Source: an uncultured Erysipelotrichaceae bacterium (GTDB taxonomy: Bacteria > Bacillota_I > Bacilli_A > RFN20 > CAG-288). Taken from it: a DNA stretch of 6,930 nucleotides. The stretch covers positions 1 through 6,930 of the forward strand of contig CACXYG010000081.1 of NCBI GenBank assembly GCA_902771745.1, given 5' to 3'. The notes beneath the pieces are model-generated. The model saw only the letters and a list, made by a program, of their open reading frames with translations. It did not search any database and had not been told where the DNA came from. How positions within the stretch are numbered: the stretch's first letter is position 1; the number at the start of each line of letters is the position of its first letter. This document shows, in pieces, positions 1-6,498 of the stretch. A program made the position numbers and the translations under genes.

Positions 1-1512
1 ATTATTATGCTTTCAGATTATCATGTAATATCACTAAGCACTGATTATGATACGATTCGATTTGTCTTTGATGATGAATATATCTTAAATCACATCAAGA
101 CCTTTGAAATTCCTTCTCACAGTCCATATCAGGCGGGCTTTGAAGAGATGATTGCCGATTCCTATAACCGTTTGATCTTCTCTAGTGTCAGCAATGATAT
201 CTTCTCGGAATTGATGGATAAGGATTCTGATCAGGCCATTGAAGAATTCAAGGTCTCCTTAAAAGCCACCTTGTTATATCCACCGCTCAAGAACAAGAAA
301 GTCTTAGGCTTTGACCCTGGTTTCACCCATGGTTGTAAGCTTGCCTTCATCGACGAATATGGAAAAGTCTTAGATACCCACGTTCTTCCTGATCCCTTCC
401 ACTCTCAGCGCAATCACGCTCAGGCCTTAATCGACTTGAAGAGACTTATCATCAAGAATCAGACCTATATGGTCGCTTTGGGTAATGGTACGGCCAGTCG
501 TGAATCCCAGAAGTTGCTTGAAGAACTCAAAGAGAAGAACTACGACTTGAAAGATCTTCAGATTGCCGTCGTCTCGGAATCGGGTGCTTCCATCTGGTCA
601 GCAACCAAAGACGCCCAAAAAGAGTTCCCGGACTTTGAACCAAATTTGAGAAGTGCGGTCTCGATCGCCAGAAGATTACAAGATCCTCTTGCGGAATTGG
701 TCAAGATTCCACCGGAATCCATCGGTGTTGGTCAATACCAGTATGATATCGAACCAAAGAAGTTATCTTTGGCCCTAAAGGGTGTCGTGGAAGATTGTGT
801 TAACGCCATCGGTGTCAATTTAAATACCGCCTCTGGCGCTTTGCTGAGCTATATCTCTGGTATCTCTTCTAGAATTGCCGATAATATCGTCAAGTTCCGT
901 GAAGAAAATGGCGCCTTCAAGTCTCGTAGTCAGTTGTTGAAGGTTTCTGGCTTAGGCCCTAAGGCTTATGAAAATGCCGCTGGTTTCTTAAGAATTCCCG
1001 ATGGCAAAGAACCATTAGATAACACCGCTGTCCATCCAGAATCCTACCCGATTGCAAAAGAGATTCTAAAAGAGGTCAAAGGTGCTACTGCTGATGAGAC
1101 AAAAGAGAACCTGAAGAAGATCTCTGAAGAGGATATCAAGGCAATCGCCACGCGATTGAATGTTGGTGTTCCTACCCTCTCTGATATCATTCGCGAGTTG
1201 ATTCAGCCATCTCGTGACCCTCGTGAAAACGCCAAGACGGCGCATCTGACCGAAGGGGTAACCGATATTAAGGATATCCAGGTCGGCGCCATCATGGAGG
1301 GTACCATTCGTAACGTCACCGGCTTTGGCTTCTTTGTCGATATCGGTGTTGAGATCAATGGTCTTGTCTATATTTCCGAAATCACCAATCATTTCATCCA
1401 GGATCCCCATCCTTATGGAAAACCCGGTGACATTGTCAAAGTCAAAGTCATCGCTGTCGATTTAAAACGCAACCGTATTTCATTGTCCATGAAAAATATC
1501 AAACAGGACTAG
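1..1512 (+). CDS. tex: Tex family transcription accessory / RNA-binding protein, C-terminal part (5' truncated by window edge)
   Basis: Tex is a cytoplasmic nucleic-acid-binding protein associated with transcription. The frame is open from base 1, so the ATG at 7 is an internal methionine and not the start. By comparison with family members of about 720-780 residues, some 220 N-terminal residues lie upstream. Visible in order: end of the helical N-terminal region; a YqgF/RuvC-like domain opening with LGFDPG and GCKLAFID (about 304-351); GNGTASRES (481-507); SESGASIW; the Tex hallmark IARRLQDPLAELVKI followed by SIGVGQYQYD (664-750); VEDCVNAIGVNLNTAS; a helix-hairpin-helix region with LLKVSGLGPKAYENAAGFLR (about 844-1000); and a C-terminal S1 domain (about 1282-1497) with GFGFFVDIGV and ISLSMK. 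The protein ends a few residues after S1, without the basic tail of some homologues. Family identification is very secure; the cellular role is inferred from homologues. Confidence 0.96.
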   Translation: MIMLSDYHVISLSTDYDTIRFVFDDEYILNHIKTFEIPSHSPYQAGFEEMIADSYNRLIFSSVSNDIFSELMDKDSDQAIEEFKVSLKATLLYPPLKNKKVLGFDPGFTHGCKLAFIDEYGKVLDTHVLPDPFHSQRNHAQALIDLKRLIIKNQTYMVALGNGTASRESQKLLEELKEKNYDLKDLQIAVVSESGASIWSATKDAQKEFPDFEPNLRSAVSIARRLQDPLAELVKIPPESIGVGQYQYDIEPKKLSLALKGVVEDCVNAIGVNLNTASGALLSYISGISSRIADNIVKFREENGAFKSRSQLLKVSGLGPKAYENAAGFLRIPDGKEPLDNTAVHPESYPIAKEILKEVKGATADETKENLKKISEEDIKAIATRLNVGVPTLSDIIRELIQPSRDPRENAKTAHLTEGVTDIKDIQVGAIMEGTIRNVTGFGFFVDIGVEINGLVYISEITNHFIQDPHPYGKPGDIVKVKVIAVDLKRNRISLSMKNIKQD

Positions 1513-1516
1513 GAGG
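1511..1516 (+). promoter_or_regulatory. Strong ribosome binding site for the Asp23-like gene
   Basis: The sequence AGGAGG, an ideal Shine-Dalgarno match, lies 8 nt before the ATG at 1525 and overlaps the TAG stop of tex (1510-1512). It is the strongest ribosome binding site in the window, which suggests the Asp23-like protein is made at a higher rate than its neighbours. Confidence 0.85.
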
Positions 1517-1524
1517 AAAAAATC

Positions 1525-1863
1525 ATGAGTTACTATACTACCAATAATTCCAGCAAGGGCACGTTAAACGTTTCTGATTATGTCTTTTCTCAGATCGCCC
1601 AGGAAAAATTAGAATTGTTATCCAAAAACGAGTTGAAAGATGCTATCTCTTTAAAGTTAGCCAGAAACAAGTCTAACGTCATCACCAAGATCGATAACAA
1701 CAAGATCTCGGTTCAGGTTGATTTTTACGCCATCCGCAACTCGGATGTCCAGAAGTCTGTCACGATGGTTCAGCAGGCTTGCTATGACGCCATTTATGAA
1801 GCGACCGAATTATCCAACGTCAAGGTCAACGTCTCCATCATCGGCTTTGTCGACAACAAGTAA
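1525..1863 (+). CDS. Asp23/Gls24 family (DUF322) envelope-stress-type protein
   Basis: This small acidic/neutral cytosolic protein of 112 residues has the Asp23/Gls24 pattern. A short N-terminal strand (GTLNVSDYVFSQIAQEKLE) replaces the usual G-x-I-x-I-x-x-x-V-I-x-x-I-A motif. A central variable part follows (KLARNKSNVITKIDNNK), then the alternating strand KISVQVDFYAIRN, a helix SVTMVQQACYDAIYEATELS, and a final strand VKVNVSIIGFV that matches the family ending V-x-V-x-V-x-G-V. It has no signal peptide or membrane segment. Position supports the call: in Bacillus subtilis the Asp23-family gene yqhY lies directly before nusB. Staphylococcal Asp23 is membrane-associated through the partner AmaP, and the next gene here encodes a membrane protein. 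The match is diverged, so family membership is likely but function is unknown. A Shine-Dalgarno site at 1511 fixes the start. Confidence 0.78.
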   Translation: MSYYTTNNSSKGTLNVSDYVFSQIAQEKLELLSKNELKDAISLKLARNKSNVITKIDNNKISVQVDFYAIRNSDVQKSVTMVQQACYDAIYEATELSNVKVNVSIIGFVDNK

Positions 1864-1864
1864 T

Positions 1865-2428
1865 ATGGTCTATAGCGAAGAACAATATAAGAAAGACAAG
1901 CGTAGATTTGGCTTTTTAGCCTCTCTTCCGATCCTTGTCGCAATCACCCATCTCTTATTTACGGTCTTCTATATGTCAATTGTCACCGCTCATGGTGATG
2001 GAACTTATGGAAACGTGTTTCTTCTTGGTGAGATGTATGCTTCTTCTGCCTTGGGCGCGATTTTAATCGGCCAGGGTGGAAGTGAGACAGCTGTTAGATC
2101 CCTTCCTGCCTTAATAGGTGTGGTTATCGGCCTTGCGATGATCTTTTTATCCACGAGTGCTGTCAAGGGTAAAAAGCTACCTTATTACATCTCTTTTGGT
2201 GTCTATCTACTCGATAATGTGATGCTGATTCCAGCCATCCTTTGCTCTCTTCTTGTCACCTCTAGTGGTATTCATTATCAGATCTACGATTATTTTATTA
2301 CCATCCTTCTTCATCTCATCTTTGATGGCTTATATCTTTATGGCGTTTTTGTCATTCGCCGATTAGAAGATTATGAAGTGCAAAGAGCACTCGAAGCCAA
2401 CAAAATTCATATTACGAAAGGCGAATAA
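1865..2428 (+). CDS. Uncharacterised integral membrane protein, about four transmembrane helices
   Basis: I do not recognise the family. The protein has 187 residues. A charged N-terminal stretch (KKDKRR, residues 9-14) precedes hydrophobic segments at roughly residues 15-41, 80-99, 107-133 and 142-165. A weaker apolar stretch lies near 51-70, in a loop rich in Gly, Ala and Ser. The C-terminus is a charged tail starting RRLEDYE. Positive charge at both ends suggests N-in/C-in topology with four helices. The start at 1865 is preferred over an in-frame ATG at 1718, because the earlier one would overlap the Asp23-like gene by 146 nt and add a Ser/Arg/Pro-rich out-of-frame translation. Only one base separates it from the previous stop and no Shine-Dalgarno sequence is visible, so translation is probably coupled to the upstream gene. 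A membrane partner for the Asp23-like protein is possible, but this is inference from position only. Confidence 0.85.
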   Translation: MVYSEEQYKKDKRRFGFLASLPILVAITHLLFTVFYMSIVTAHGDGTYGNVFLLGEMYASSALGAILIGQGGSETAVRSLPALIGVVIGLAMIFLSTSAVKGKKLPYYISFGVYLLDNVMLIPAILCSLLVTSSGIHYQIYDYFITILLHLIFDGLYLYGVFVIRRLEDYEVQRALEANKIHITKGE

Positions 2429-2431
2429 ATC

Positions 2432-2866
2432 ATGAAAACATATTCTCGTAAAGACGAACGTACCAAGACCATGCAGGCCTTCTACCAAGTCTTCTTAAAC
2501 ATTGAAAACAAGGACGAATTTGATGCGACGGAAGTCATCAATTCCATTTATGGCGTAGAAGATATCAACGACGTTCCTAAGTTTTCCAAAGCCATCTATG
2601 CGCTTGGCTTAGAACATATCGAAGAGTTAGAAAAGTCCATCTCCGACCATTTGGTCAACTGGACCTTCTCTCGTCTTGATGATGTTGCAAAAGCGATTTT
2701 AGTGGCTGGTGCTGCTGAAGGTAACTACGTTCAGCTTGCTCCTAGAAAAGTCGTCATTAATGAATGGGTTGATCTGGCCAAGAACTACCTTAAAGTCAAC
2801 GATCACAAATTCATCAACGCTGTTTTAGATAAGGTGATTCCGGATTATCAATATCAGGCAAAATAA
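2432..2866 (+). CDS. nusB: Transcription antitermination factor NusB
   Basis: NusB forms a complex with NusE (ribosomal protein S10) on boxA RNA and supports antitermination, chiefly in rRNA operons. The 144-residue length is normal for this all-helical protein. An N-terminal basic helix resembles the family start (RTKTMQAFYQVFLNIE, with the basic RKDER before it). The centre contains the pattern W-x-x-x-R-L-D-x-V-A-x-A-I-L (residues 87-100). The C-terminal signature is clear: VVINEWVDLAKNYLKVNDHK, then FINAVLDKVIPDY (107 onward), matching the usual VINEAVELAKKY...FINGVLDKI. The ATG lies 3 nt after the previous stop, with a weak GAAAGG at 2416-2421 as ribosome binding site. Its position just upstream of xseA, with an Asp23-family gene nearby, fits the Bacillota arrangement except that folD is absent. 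Confidence 0.95.
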   Translation: MKTYSRKDERTKTMQAFYQVFLNIENKDEFDATEVINSIYGVEDINDVPKFSKAIYALGLEHIEELEKSISDHLVNWTFSRLDDVAKAILVAGAAEGNYVQLAPRKVVINEWVDLAKNYLKVNDHKFINAVLDKVIPDYQYQAK

Positions 2867-2867
2867 G

Positions 2868-4136
2868 ATGAAAGCTTACTCCGTATCGGAGATATCACAG
2901 ATTTTGAAAGCCGCTTTTGAAAATCCGGCTTTCAGCAATCTTCCTGTCTATGGTGAGGTCTATTCGATCAAACTGGGCAAATTCTCCTATATCGAACTTG
3001 GTGACCAAGGGAATAAACAGACCAATTCCCCACTTTTGCGCTGTGCCTTTTCTACCTTCTATGGTAATAACTACCATCTAGAAGAGATCAAGGTTGGCGA
3101 TGTCATCATGATCACGGGTAAGCTATCTTATTATCCCCATGGAAGTTCTGTTACCTTATGGGGTAATGAAGTTGAAATTTTAAAATCTCAAGAAGGCAAA
3201 AACCTTCTGGCCAAGAAGAAGACATTAGAAAAACTGGATAAGCTTGGTTATCTTGATGAGAAAAGAAAACGTAAAATTCCCGCCTATTGTAAGAAAGTTG
3301 CTATTCTTACCGCCGAGTCTGGGGCCGCTTATCAGGATATCTTAAAGACGCTTCATGACCGTTTTCCCGTCTCCAGTGTCTTATACCCATGTATCGTGCA
3401 GGGCGATAATGCCGCAAGAAGCATGACTACAGCCCTTTTAAAGGCTCAGGAAGGTGATTATGACTGTATCCTTCTTGGTCGCGGCGGCGGGTCTAAAACC
3501 GACCTTTCCTGCTTCGATGATGAAAAGTTATCTCTTGCCATCGCCGAAAGTAAGATCCCAGTCATCACCTGTATTGGTCATACGATTGATTTGGCCATTG
3601 CCGATCGCGTCTCTGATATCAGAGCCATCACGCCAACGGAAGGTGCTAGTTTAATCAATCCTTCGAAAGATGAAGTCATTCAAAGAAGAAAAGACTTTGA
3701 TTCTCAGCTTGAGGAAGGGATCAAAAGTATCATCCGCTCGTATGCGATGAACTTATCCGCCTATCAGGAAAAACTGGAAGCTTATTCTCCAAAAAACAAA
3801 CTCAAGAATGAGAGAAATAAGATTGCGCAATTGAAAGACAAACTCGATTTGCTCTACCAGGCGAAGATTCAACAAAAGAGAAATGATCAGGCACTTTATC
3901 GCAACAAGATCGATCATCTCATCAAATCTTTATTGCAGAAAAAGAAGCTAGAATGCAATCAATACACTTCTCTTCTTGATAACCTTGATCCAAAGAGATT
4001 TGCCTCGAAAGGTTATGCTCTGATCTATAAAGACGGAAAGAAGATTACATCCATTGGGCAATTAAACGAGGATGATAACATCACGATTACATACCATGAT
4101 GGCAGAAAAGATGCTATCATCAAAGAAAGGAAGTAA
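2868..4136 (+). CDS. xseA: Exodeoxyribonuclease VII large subunit
   Basis: This is the catalytic subunit of exonuclease VII, which degrades single-stranded DNA from both ends to oligonucleotides. The 422 residues are slightly short against the usual 440-460. An N-terminal OB-fold (about residues 1-105) starts YSVSEISQIL and contains the conserved VYGEV. The catalytic domain (about 125-265) contains ESGAAYQD (Asp157), VQGDNAARSM, GRGGGSKTDL (Arg205) and IGHTIDLAIADRVSDIRAITPTE. A charged, probably coiled-coil region (about 270-370) precedes the C-terminal segment DPKRFASKGYALIYKDGK. The key Arg205, His238 and Asp241 are present. The family GHETD is here GHTID, so the glutamate after His238 is replaced by threonine. 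The ATG is one base past the nusB stop with only a weak AGG at 2856-2858, so coupling to nusB is likely. xseB follows directly. Confidence 0.96.
   Translation: MKAYSVSEISQILKAAFENPAFSNLPVYGEVYSIKLGKFSYIELGDQGNKQTNSPLLRCAFSTFYGNNYHLEEIKVGDVIMITGKLSYYPHGSSVTLWGNEVEILKSQEGKNLLAKKKTLEKLDKLGYLDEKRKRKIPAYCKKVAILTAESGAAYQDILKTLHDRFPVSSVLYPCIVQGDNAARSMTTALLKAQEGDYDCILLGRGGGSKTDLSCFDDEKLSLAIAESKIPVITCIGHTIDLAIADRVSDIRAITPTEGASLINPSKDEVIQRRKDFDSQLEEGIKSIIRSYAMNLSAYQEKLEAYSPKNKLKNERNKIAQLKDKLDLLYQAKIQQKRNDQALYRNKIDHLIKSLLQKKKLECNQYTSLLDNLDPKRFASKGYALIYKDGKKITSIGQLNEDDNITITYHDGRKDAIIKERK
4125..4133 (+). promoter_or_regulatory. Ribosome binding site deciding the xseB start
   Basis: A purine-rich GAAAGGAAG lies inside the last codons of xseA, about 7 nt before the ATG at 4141. 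It supports 4141 as the xseB start over the in-frame ATG at 4072, which lies well inside xseA and has no comparable site. Confidence 0.7.
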
Positions 4137-4140
4137 GTTT

Positions 4141-4359
4141 ATGGCCGAAAAGAAAAATAAAGAAGTCGATTTATCAAAACTTTCCTACGCTCAGCTGGAA
4201 GAAGAAGCCAACAAGACACTCGAGCGCTTAAACAAAGATGACCTTCCTTTAGATGAGGCCAGCCTTGTTTACGAATACGGAAAGAAAGTCTCTGCCGAAA
4301 TGGAAAAGAGATTATCAGAATTAGAAAATAGCGTCAGCGATACCATCAACAGAGGTTAA
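4141..4359 (+). CDS. xseB: Exodeoxyribonuclease VII small subunit
   Basis: XseB is the small accessory subunit that assembles in several copies with XseA to form active exonuclease VII. The protein has 72 residues, typical of the family (about 60-85). It has the characteristic helix-turn-helix pattern: LSYAQLEEEANKTLERLNKD, then the family-typical DLPLDEASLVYEYGKKVSA, with a second helix ending KRLSELENSV. The family consensus is roughly F-E-x-A-L-x-x-L-E-x-I-V, then G-x-L-P-L-E-x-S-L-x-x-Y-E-x-G. The leading ten residues are charged (AEKKNKEVD). The start at 4141 follows the xseA stop by 4 nt and has a good ribosome binding site; an earlier ATG at 4072 would only add residues overlapping xseA. 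Adjacency to xseA confirms the call. In many Bacillota ispA would follow, but here dxs begins immediately. Confidence 0.93.
   Translation: MAEKKNKEVDLSKLSYAQLEEEANKTLERLNKDDLPLDEASLVYEYGKKVSAEMEKRLSELENSVSDTINRG
4351..4355 (+). promoter_or_regulatory. Ribosome binding site of dxs within the xseB 3' end
   Basis: AGAGG lies 5 nt before the ATG at 4361 and overlaps the last xseB codons (stop 4357-4359). The one-base gap implies coupled translation of xseB and dxs. Confidence 0.6.
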
Positions 4360-4360
4360 T

Positions 4361-6190
4361 ATGCCAAGAGAGTATAATAACGCCTCCTTATCCTCCTTAA
4401 AAGATCTCGACAAGGATGCGTTACGTGTTCTAGCCAGTGATATCAGAGCGGATATTTTATCTGCCTGTCTTTCCAATGGCGGACATTTATCGAGCAATCT
4501 TGGTGCGGTAGAACTGACGATATCTTTAGTCAGAAACTTTGATTTACAAAAAGACGACATCCTTTTTGATGTCGGTCATCAGGCTTATACCTATAAGATC
4601 TTAACGGGCAGAAACATCCGTGATATTCGTATCACCGATGGTATTTCGCCGTTCAATTTAAGAGAAGAATCTCCTTATGATGTCTATTCTAATGGTCATG
4701 CGGGTGATTGTATTTCTACCGCCACTGGTATCACTAAGGCTAAGATACTACAAAAAGATGAGACGTATACCGTCGCTTTTGTCGGCGATGCGAGTATTGA
4801 AAATGGTTTATCCTTTGAAGCCTTAGATTTTATCGCGGCGCATAAAGAGTTAAAGCGCCTGATCATCGTTTTAAATGATAACGGGATGGCCATCTCTAAA
4901 AACAGAGGTCCGATTTCCAAGAAGTTTTCCAATCTTAGAAATTCCCGTTTCTATTTCCGCACCTCTTCTCATCTTGGTAAGACCATGTCCAAACATAAAT
5001 TCTCCTGGAAGATGTTTTTAAAGTTAAGAGCTCTAAAAGACCATCTGAAAGGTATGGTTATCTCTCCAACCATGTTTGAATCCATGGGTATTAAATATAT
5101 CGGTCCTTATGACGGACATGATTTCCCCTCTCTGGATTTGGCGTTAGAAAAAGCCAAGTTATTAGCCCAAAAAGGGCCGGTTATCGTTCATATCTTGACC
5201 AAGAAGGGCTATGGTTATCCCGAAGCGATGAAAGACTCCTCTGGTGCCTTCCATGGCGTCAGCAAGAACTTTGATGAGAAAGCCTGTGTGGAGAGTCAAA
5301 GCTTTACTTCCATCAAGGAATCTTTCCTTTATGGACCGATGAAGAGAGATGAAAAACGTGTCTTGATCACCCCAGCGATGGAAAAAGGATCTTCTCTGGA
5401 ACGCTTGTTTAAAGACTTCCCCGAGAGATGTATCGACACGGGTATTTCTGAAGAACATGCTGTTGTCATGGCTTCTGGTCTTGCCTTACAAGGCTATCAT
5501 CCGATCGTCGATATCTATTCTACCTTCTTACAGCGCTGTTATGATGAGATCATCGAGAATGTCTCTCGCAACAAGGTCAAAGTGACCTTCATTGTCGAAA
5601 GAGCAGGATTGGTTGGGGAAGATGGCTCTTCTCACCATGGTATTTATGATGTCGGTATGGTGAGAAATATTCCTTATCGCAAAGTCTATATGCCATTTGA
5701 TGTCCTCTCCTTAAAATACATTCAGGAGAAGGCCCATGCTGATAACTATGGACCCTTCTTTATCCGTTTTCCGAAAGGAACACCAGTTTTTGATGTCCCC
5801 CCTTATAAGATGGATGAGATTGTCTTCTGCAGACGTAATCACGCCAAGAAATTAGTCTTAGCCGTCTCTGTCTTTGGTTATCAGTTACTCAATAAGTTAG
5901 ATGAGAGTTTTGATACGGCGATGATGTTAAATCTCTTACCCGATAATCAGGTGTTAAAGAATTATCATCTGGAAGAATATGATGAGATTTATCTTTATGA
6001 TCCTTACTCTACAAAAGATGGCTCTGCCACCTTTATGGGAGATTATTTCCAGAGAAGTGGATTTAAAGGGAAATATCAGTATTTTGCCTTCAAGAATGAC
6101 TTCATCACCTTTGGTCAGAACGCCGATTTATTAAAGAAGACCGGTTTAGATATCTCTACCGTTTATGAAAAACTAACGGCCAGCAAATAA
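4361..6190 (+). CDS. dxs: 1-deoxy-D-xylulose-5-phosphate synthase (divergent)
   Basis: Dxs condenses pyruvate and glyceraldehyde 3-phosphate, using thiamine diphosphate, in the first step of the methylerythritol phosphate pathway to isoprenoids. The 609 residues are a little under the usual 620-640. Domain 1 contains GHLSSNLGAVELT (His42), DVGHQAYTYKILTGR (His73) and the metal/cofactor site GDA...NDN (Asp143, Asn172). YIGPYDGHD closes it (Asp251). Domain 2 (about 310-465) has GISEEHA with catalytic-type Glu364, IYSTFLQRCYDEI, ERAGLVGEDG (Arg414, Asp421) and SHHG (His425), then FIRFPKG. Domain 3 (470-609) is short and poorly conserved. Two deviations stand out: the usual GDG is GDA (Ala144), and the loop GHSSTSIS is GHAGDCIS (111-119). 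The identity as a Dxs-family enzyme is secure. Normal activity is likely but not shown. ispA does not precede it, unlike many Bacillota. Confidence 0.93.
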   Translation: MPREYNNASLSSLKDLDKDALRVLASDIRADILSACLSNGGHLSSNLGAVELTISLVRNFDLQKDDILFDVGHQAYTYKILTGRNIRDIRITDGISPFNLREESPYDVYSNGHAGDCISTATGITKAKILQKDETYTVAFVGDASIENGLSFEALDFIAAHKELKRLIIVLNDNGMAISKNRGPISKKFSNLRNSRFYFRTSSHLGKTMSKHKFSWKMFLKLRALKDHLKGMVISPTMFESMGIKYIGPYDGHDFPSLDLALEKAKLLAQKGPVIVHILTKKGYGYPEAMKDSSGAFHGVSKNFDEKACVESQSFTSIKESFLYGPMKRDEKRVLITPAMEKGSSLERLFKDFPERCIDTGISEEHAVVMASGLALQGYHPIVDIYSTFLQRCYDEIIENVSRNKVKVTFIVERAGLVGEDGSSHHGIYDVGMVRNIPYRKVYMPFDVLSLKYIQEKAHADNYGPFFIRFPKGTPVFDVPPYKMDEIVFCRRNHAKKLVLAVSVFGYQLLNKLDESFDTAMMLNLLPDNQVLKNYHLEEYDEIYLYDPYSTKDGSATFMGDYFQRSGFKGKYQYFAFKNDFITFGQNADLLKKTGLDISTVYEKLTASK

Positions 6191-6194
6191 AGGA
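6189..6194 (+). promoter_or_regulatory. Ribosome binding site of recN
   Basis: AAAGGA overlaps the dxs stop codon (6188-6190) and lies about 10 nt before the ATG at 6205. It keeps recN in the same presumed transcript and supports the chosen start, which also gives the standard RecN N-terminus. Confidence 0.6.
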
Positions 6195-6204
6195 AAATTT
6201 AATC

Positions 6205-6498
6205 ATGATTCAAGAATTACACATTGCAAATCTGGCTGTTATTGAAGATACGACATTAGAATTTGAGACAAGATATACTGCCCTGATTGGTGAAACGGGT
6301 GCTGGTAAATCTTTAGTCGTCAATTCTCTTTCCCTTTTGACTGGGGAAAGAAGTGACTTCTCTCTGGTTCGTGATAAAGCCAAAAAGGCCATTATCACCG
6401 GCTTGTTCCATCTCGATGAGGAATTTATCAAGAAGCATGAAGAAGTCGCCTCTTATGTGGACGAAAATGGCGATTTAAAAACGCCACCTCTCATCTGA
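6205..6498 (+). CDS. recN: RecN DNA repair protein, N-terminal fragment (frame lost after about residue 92)
   Basis: RecN is an SMC-like ATPase that acts early at DNA double-strand breaks. The first 92 residues are a normal RecN start: IQELHIANLAVIEDTTLEFE, then TALIGETGAGKSLVVNSLSL with Walker A GETGAGKS at residues 29-36, LLTGERSDFSLVR, and AIITGLFHLDEEF. After VDENGDLK (about residue 92) the frame reads TPPLI and stops at TGA 6496-6498, while the rest of RecN continues in the -1 frame. A family member would have about 550-570 residues. The stretch between residue 92 and the HLIDIHSQN motif is also missing the conserved Arg-Arg and Asn-Gly portion. As it stands this is a 97-residue product that cannot form a complete ATPase. 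It is one half of a broken gene whose other half follows. Confidence 0.85.
   Translation: MIQELHIANLAVIEDTTLEFETRYTALIGETGAGKSLVVNSLSLLTGERSDFSLVRDKAKKAIITGLFHLDEEFIKKHEEVASYVDENGDLKTPPLI
6474..6480 (+). other. -1 slippery heptamer at the recN frame junction
   Basis: The heptamer T TTA AAA has the X XXY YYZ form and is in the correct phase: TTA and AAA are zero-frame codons of the upstream recN part (Leu, Lys). A -1 slip would read the next codon as AAC at 6480 and continue Asn-Ala-Thr-Ser-His-Leu-Ile-Asp-Ile-His, exactly the frame of the downstream RecN part. The A run (6477-6481) is equally a place for a one-base sequencing or replication loss. Functional frameshifting is not demonstrated, and I saw no obvious downstream stem-loop. 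Confidence 0.4.

Noticed and set aside
7..9. ATG at 7 as the true start of tex
   Set aside because: The frame is open upstream to base 1, and a start here would remove the N-terminal third of a protein whose other domains are all intact; the gene simply begins before the window.
1066..1410. Minus-strand reading frame of 114 codons inside tex
   Set aside because: It is fully antisense to the conserved Tex helix-hairpin-helix and S1 coding region and resembles no family; a shadow of the real gene.
1718..1864. Longer membrane protein starting at 1718
   Set aside because: It would overlap the Asp23-like gene by 146 nt and add Ser/Arg/Pro-rich out-of-frame sequence. The ATG at 1865 directly follows the previous stop and precedes a sensible charged N-terminus.
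3454..3654. Plus-strand 66-codon frame inside xseA
   Set aside because: It overlaps the catalytic core of XseA (GRGGG and GHTID) in another frame; composition is typical of an out-of-frame translation.
4072..4140. Longer xseB starting at 4072
   Set aside because: The extension lies within xseA coding sequence and lacks a ribosome binding site. 4141 has a good one and gives the normal family length.
5162..5458. Minus-strand reading frames inside dxs (also 4321-4560 and 4696-4932)
   Set aside because: Each is antisense to well-conserved Dxs motifs, has no recognisable product and no ribosome binding site of note.
6191..6204. Terminator or promoter between dxs and recN
   Set aside because: Only 14 nt separate the genes, mostly the recN ribosome binding site; no hairpin or promoter elements fit. 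The other gaps are shorter still.
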